Assembly: GCA_024404295.1 (NCBI GenBank)
Contig: JAKSQE010000080.1
Coordinates: forward strand, 1-6,270
Direction: 5' to 3'
From: Oscillibacter sp.
GTDB lineage: Bacteria > Bacillota > Clostridia > Oscillospirales > Oscillospiraceae
Length of the DNA stretch: 6,270 nt
Below the pieces are notes generated by a model that searched no databases, was not told the origin of the DNA, and saw only the letters and a list, made by a program, of their open reading frames with translations. Positions 4,941 through 6,270 of the stretch are shown here, one piece after another (within the stretch, counting starts at the first letter, position 1; every line of letters starts with the position of its first letter). A program made the translations under genes and the position numbers.

Positions 4941-5501
4941 TTATGCCTTAGGGGTGCCGTCGGCATTGAACAAAGGCAGCGGTGCCAGGAACTTGATGTC
5001 ATCACGATCCTTTGCTGCACCCTCAGCCAAAACAGCGATCTTACCGGCAACCGTACCGCCGGCTGCCTTGACCAATGCTTCCATCGCCAGCAGAGAGCCG
5101 CCCGTAGAGATCACGTCGTCCATGATCAGAATGCGCTTGCCGCAAATCAGATCTGCATCATCACGACCCAGGAACAGCTTCTGCGTACCCACCGTGGTAA
5201 TGGACTCGTCCTCCACACTGAGGGGATCCGGCATATAAACCTTGGGACCCTTGCGTGCGATGAAATACTTCGTAGCTCCGGACTGGCGTGCCATTTCGTG
5301 AATCAGGGGAATGCTCTTCGCCTCTGCGGTGAAAATGTAATCGTAGCTATCAGCAGGAACCAGCTTCAGCATTTCTCTGGCACAGGCCACGGTGATTTCC
5401 TGATCACCGAAGCAGATAAATGCGCCGATGTACAAATCATCGGTAACCTTGCAGATCGGCAGGTCACGCTTCAGTCCTGCAATTTCCATTGTATAAGTCA
5501 T
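4941..5501 (-). CDS. Phosphoribosyltransferase family protein (adenine/purine PRTase-like)
   Basis: A cytoplasmic type I phosphoribosyltransferase of 186 residues. The PRPP-binding signature ILIMDDVISTGGS is at 124-136, with the acidic pair D128-D129 and the TGGS phosphate loop. Upstream are TAEAKSIPL (58-66), where Apt-type enzymes have ESRGF, and ARKGPK (82-87) in the flexible loop. This places it in the Apt/Xpt/PurR clade (COG0503), so a role in purine base salvage or purine-responsive regulation is likely, but the substrate is not proved. The extended frame starts at 5519, but GGGAGG lies 10 bases before ATG 5501, giving MTYTMEIAGL as the start. It has a strong promoter whose -35 box overlaps the stop of the upstream pptase gene, and a terminator downstream. 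It is slightly longer than classical Apt (about 170). Confidence 0.9.
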   Translation of the reverse strand: MTYTMEIAGLKRDLPICKVTDDLYIGAFICFGDQEITVACAREMLKLVPADSYDYIFTAEAKSIPLIHEMARQSGATKYFIARKGPKVYMPDPLSVEDESITTVGTQKLFLGRDDADLICGKRILIMDDVISTGGSLLAMEALVKAAGGTVAGKIAVLAEGAAKDRDDIKFLAPLPLFNADGTPKA

Positions 5502-5548
5502 ATCAAGTAAGCCTCCCATATCAATTTCAGGGCAAATGAACTGTGATT

Positions 5549-5577
5549 ATTATAGGTATTTCCCTGTCGAAAGTCAA
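5549..5577 (-). promoter_or_regulatory. Sigma-A promoter of the phosphoribosyltransferase gene
   Basis: TTGACT (5577-5572) and consensus TATAAT (5554-5549) are spaced by 17 bases. The -35 box includes the TGA stop codon (5576-5574) of the upstream gene. The expected start is near 5542, about 40 bases before the ATG. No PurBox-like site was evident. Confidence 0.85.
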
Positions 5578-6200
5578 TCTTTTCCGGAGAAATCCGTCAC
5601 CTCATGCGCCAGATCCCGACTCCAAATCAGACGGCATGCGTTTTCCGGCCGTTCTCCCCGCTCCACAGCGATCCCTGCCAAATAACCCGGGAATGCGTCA
5701 AGTTCAAAATATTGCCTCTGTGCCGGCAGTTCGATCTCTCCATGCAGGAATTCCGCAATGCCCACTCCGCTGCATTTTGCACAGGCCTCCTGACGGACCC
5801 AACAGCGGAAAAAGTCCTCCGGTGTTCCGCTATGTGGCATTCGTTCCATCATCCTTGCGTTGACCGGACGGATCATTTCCAAATCCACTCCCACCGGCAC
5901 ATCGGCTATCGCAACCATGACCGCGCCCTTAGTATGGCTGATATTAAAATAGATCTGCGGGTATTCCGGAAAAAACGGCTTCCCTGCTGCCCCAAATGCG
6001 ATTTCCGGTATTTTTTCAAAGCCATATTCCTGTCGAAGCATAATTTTTAGAAGCCAATACGCGCACAGAGGTTCCTGCTGCCGGGCAGAATCCCGTGTCC
6101 GCAGGAAACGCTCTCGCCGTGCAGAAGGGAGATTGTGCAGCAACGCCGCATATTCCAATTTCTCAAGTGGGCGGTCTAATTCTGCCATCCAGATCTGCAT
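5574..6200 (-). CDS. 4'-phosphopantetheinyl transferase, Sfp type
   Basis: The 208-residue protein transfers the phosphopantetheine arm of CoA to a conserved Ser of an acyl or peptidyl carrier protein. Family motifs appear in order: GKPFF (73-77), FNISHTKG (85-92), VGVDLEMI (103-110) with Mg-binding D106 and E108, and WVRQEACAK (134-142) with E138 and K142. The usual third motif is W..KEA..K; the first Lys is Gln (Q137) here, while the Mg-binding Glu stays. Sfp itself is about 224 residues, so this is a little short but complete. GGAGG is seven bases before the ATG. It has its own promoter upstream at 6224-6251, and no terminator separates it from the next gene on the strand. No carrier protein, NRPS or PKS gene is in view, so the partner is unknown. 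Confidence 0.93.
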   Translation of the reverse strand: MQIWMAELDRPLEKLEYAALLHNLPSARRERFLRTRDSARQQEPLCAYWLLKIMLRQEYGFEKIPEIAFGAAGKPFFPEYPQIYFNISHTKGAVMVAIADVPVGVDLEMIRPVNARMMERMPHSGTPEDFFRCWVRQEACAKCSGVGIAEFLHGEIELPAQRQYFELDAFPGYLAGIAVERGERPENACRLIWSRDLAHEVTDFSGKD

Positions 6201-6223
6201 CGTTCTCCCTCCTTTTTCCTCCT

Positions 6224-6251
6224 ATTTTAGCATGATACTCCATGCTGTCCA
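6224..6251 (-). promoter_or_regulatory. Putative sigma-A promoter of the phosphopantetheinyl transferase gene
   Basis: On the minus strand TGGACA (6251-6246), one base from the -35 consensus, and TAAAAT (6229-6224) are spaced by 16 bases. The start near 6217 would leave a leader of about 17 bases that holds the ribosome binding site AAGGAGG (6213-6207). Confidence 0.6.
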
Positions 6252-6270
6252 GATTTCCAGATATTTTTTT

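Noticed and set aside
4682..5050. A Cys/Ser/Asp-rich repeat protein on the minus strand (CSDCSGC pattern)
   Set aside because: It is the antisense reading of the Asn/Gln codon repeat and crosses two terminators and the end of the phosphoribosyltransferase gene. No ribosome site supports it.

Overview
The window reads as chromosomal DNA of a Gram-positive, low-to-mid-GC Firmicute, most likely a butyrate-producing gut clostridium of the Oscillospiraceae/Ruminococcaceae type. The grounds are the strong AGGAGG ribosome binding sites, sigma-A promoters with 17-bp spacers, a stand-alone 3-hydroxybutyryl-CoA dehydrogenase gene, and an infC-rpmI-rplT operon with Firmicutes-style leader attenuation. 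The genus is a guess from protein character; nothing here proves it.

Layout. At the left edge (1-93, minus) is the start of a STAS-domain anti-sigma-factor-antagonist gene whose promoter puts the transcript start on or next to the ATG. Next is hbd (227-1087, minus) with its own promoter and terminator. Divergent from it is trmB (1365-2057, plus), which overlaps by 8 bases a 68-codon gene of a small conserved family (2050-2256). An AT-rich gene for a secreted lipoprotein of unknown function (2332-3177, plus) follows and looks like an insertion between housekeeping genes. It meets the translation operon at a shared bidirectional terminator (3228-3261). That operon runs on the minus strand: rplT (3276-3626), rpmI (3660-3857) and infC (3894-4412). 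infC very probably starts at AUU, and its roughly 154-base leader can form either an intrinsic terminator or a nested antiterminator fold, as expected of an L20-controlled leader. Divergent from infC is a 40-codon gene (4684-4806) whose product is 80% Asn plus Gln. The right end holds a purine-type phosphoribosyltransferase gene (4941-5501, minus) and an Sfp-type phosphopantetheinyl transferase gene (5574-6200, minus), each with its own promoter.

How it works together. Most of this is housekeeping: tRNA modification, translation initiation and ribosome assembly, nucleobase salvage, carrier-protein activation and butyrate formation. The ribosomal operon is the only clearly integrated unit; its last product, L20, is the expected repressor of its own leader. 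No mobile element, CRISPR array, tRNA or rRNA gene was seen. The least explained items are the Asn/Gln peptide and the AT-rich lipoprotein. The best regulatory observations are the infC leader with its AUU start and the apparently leaderless STAS gene.
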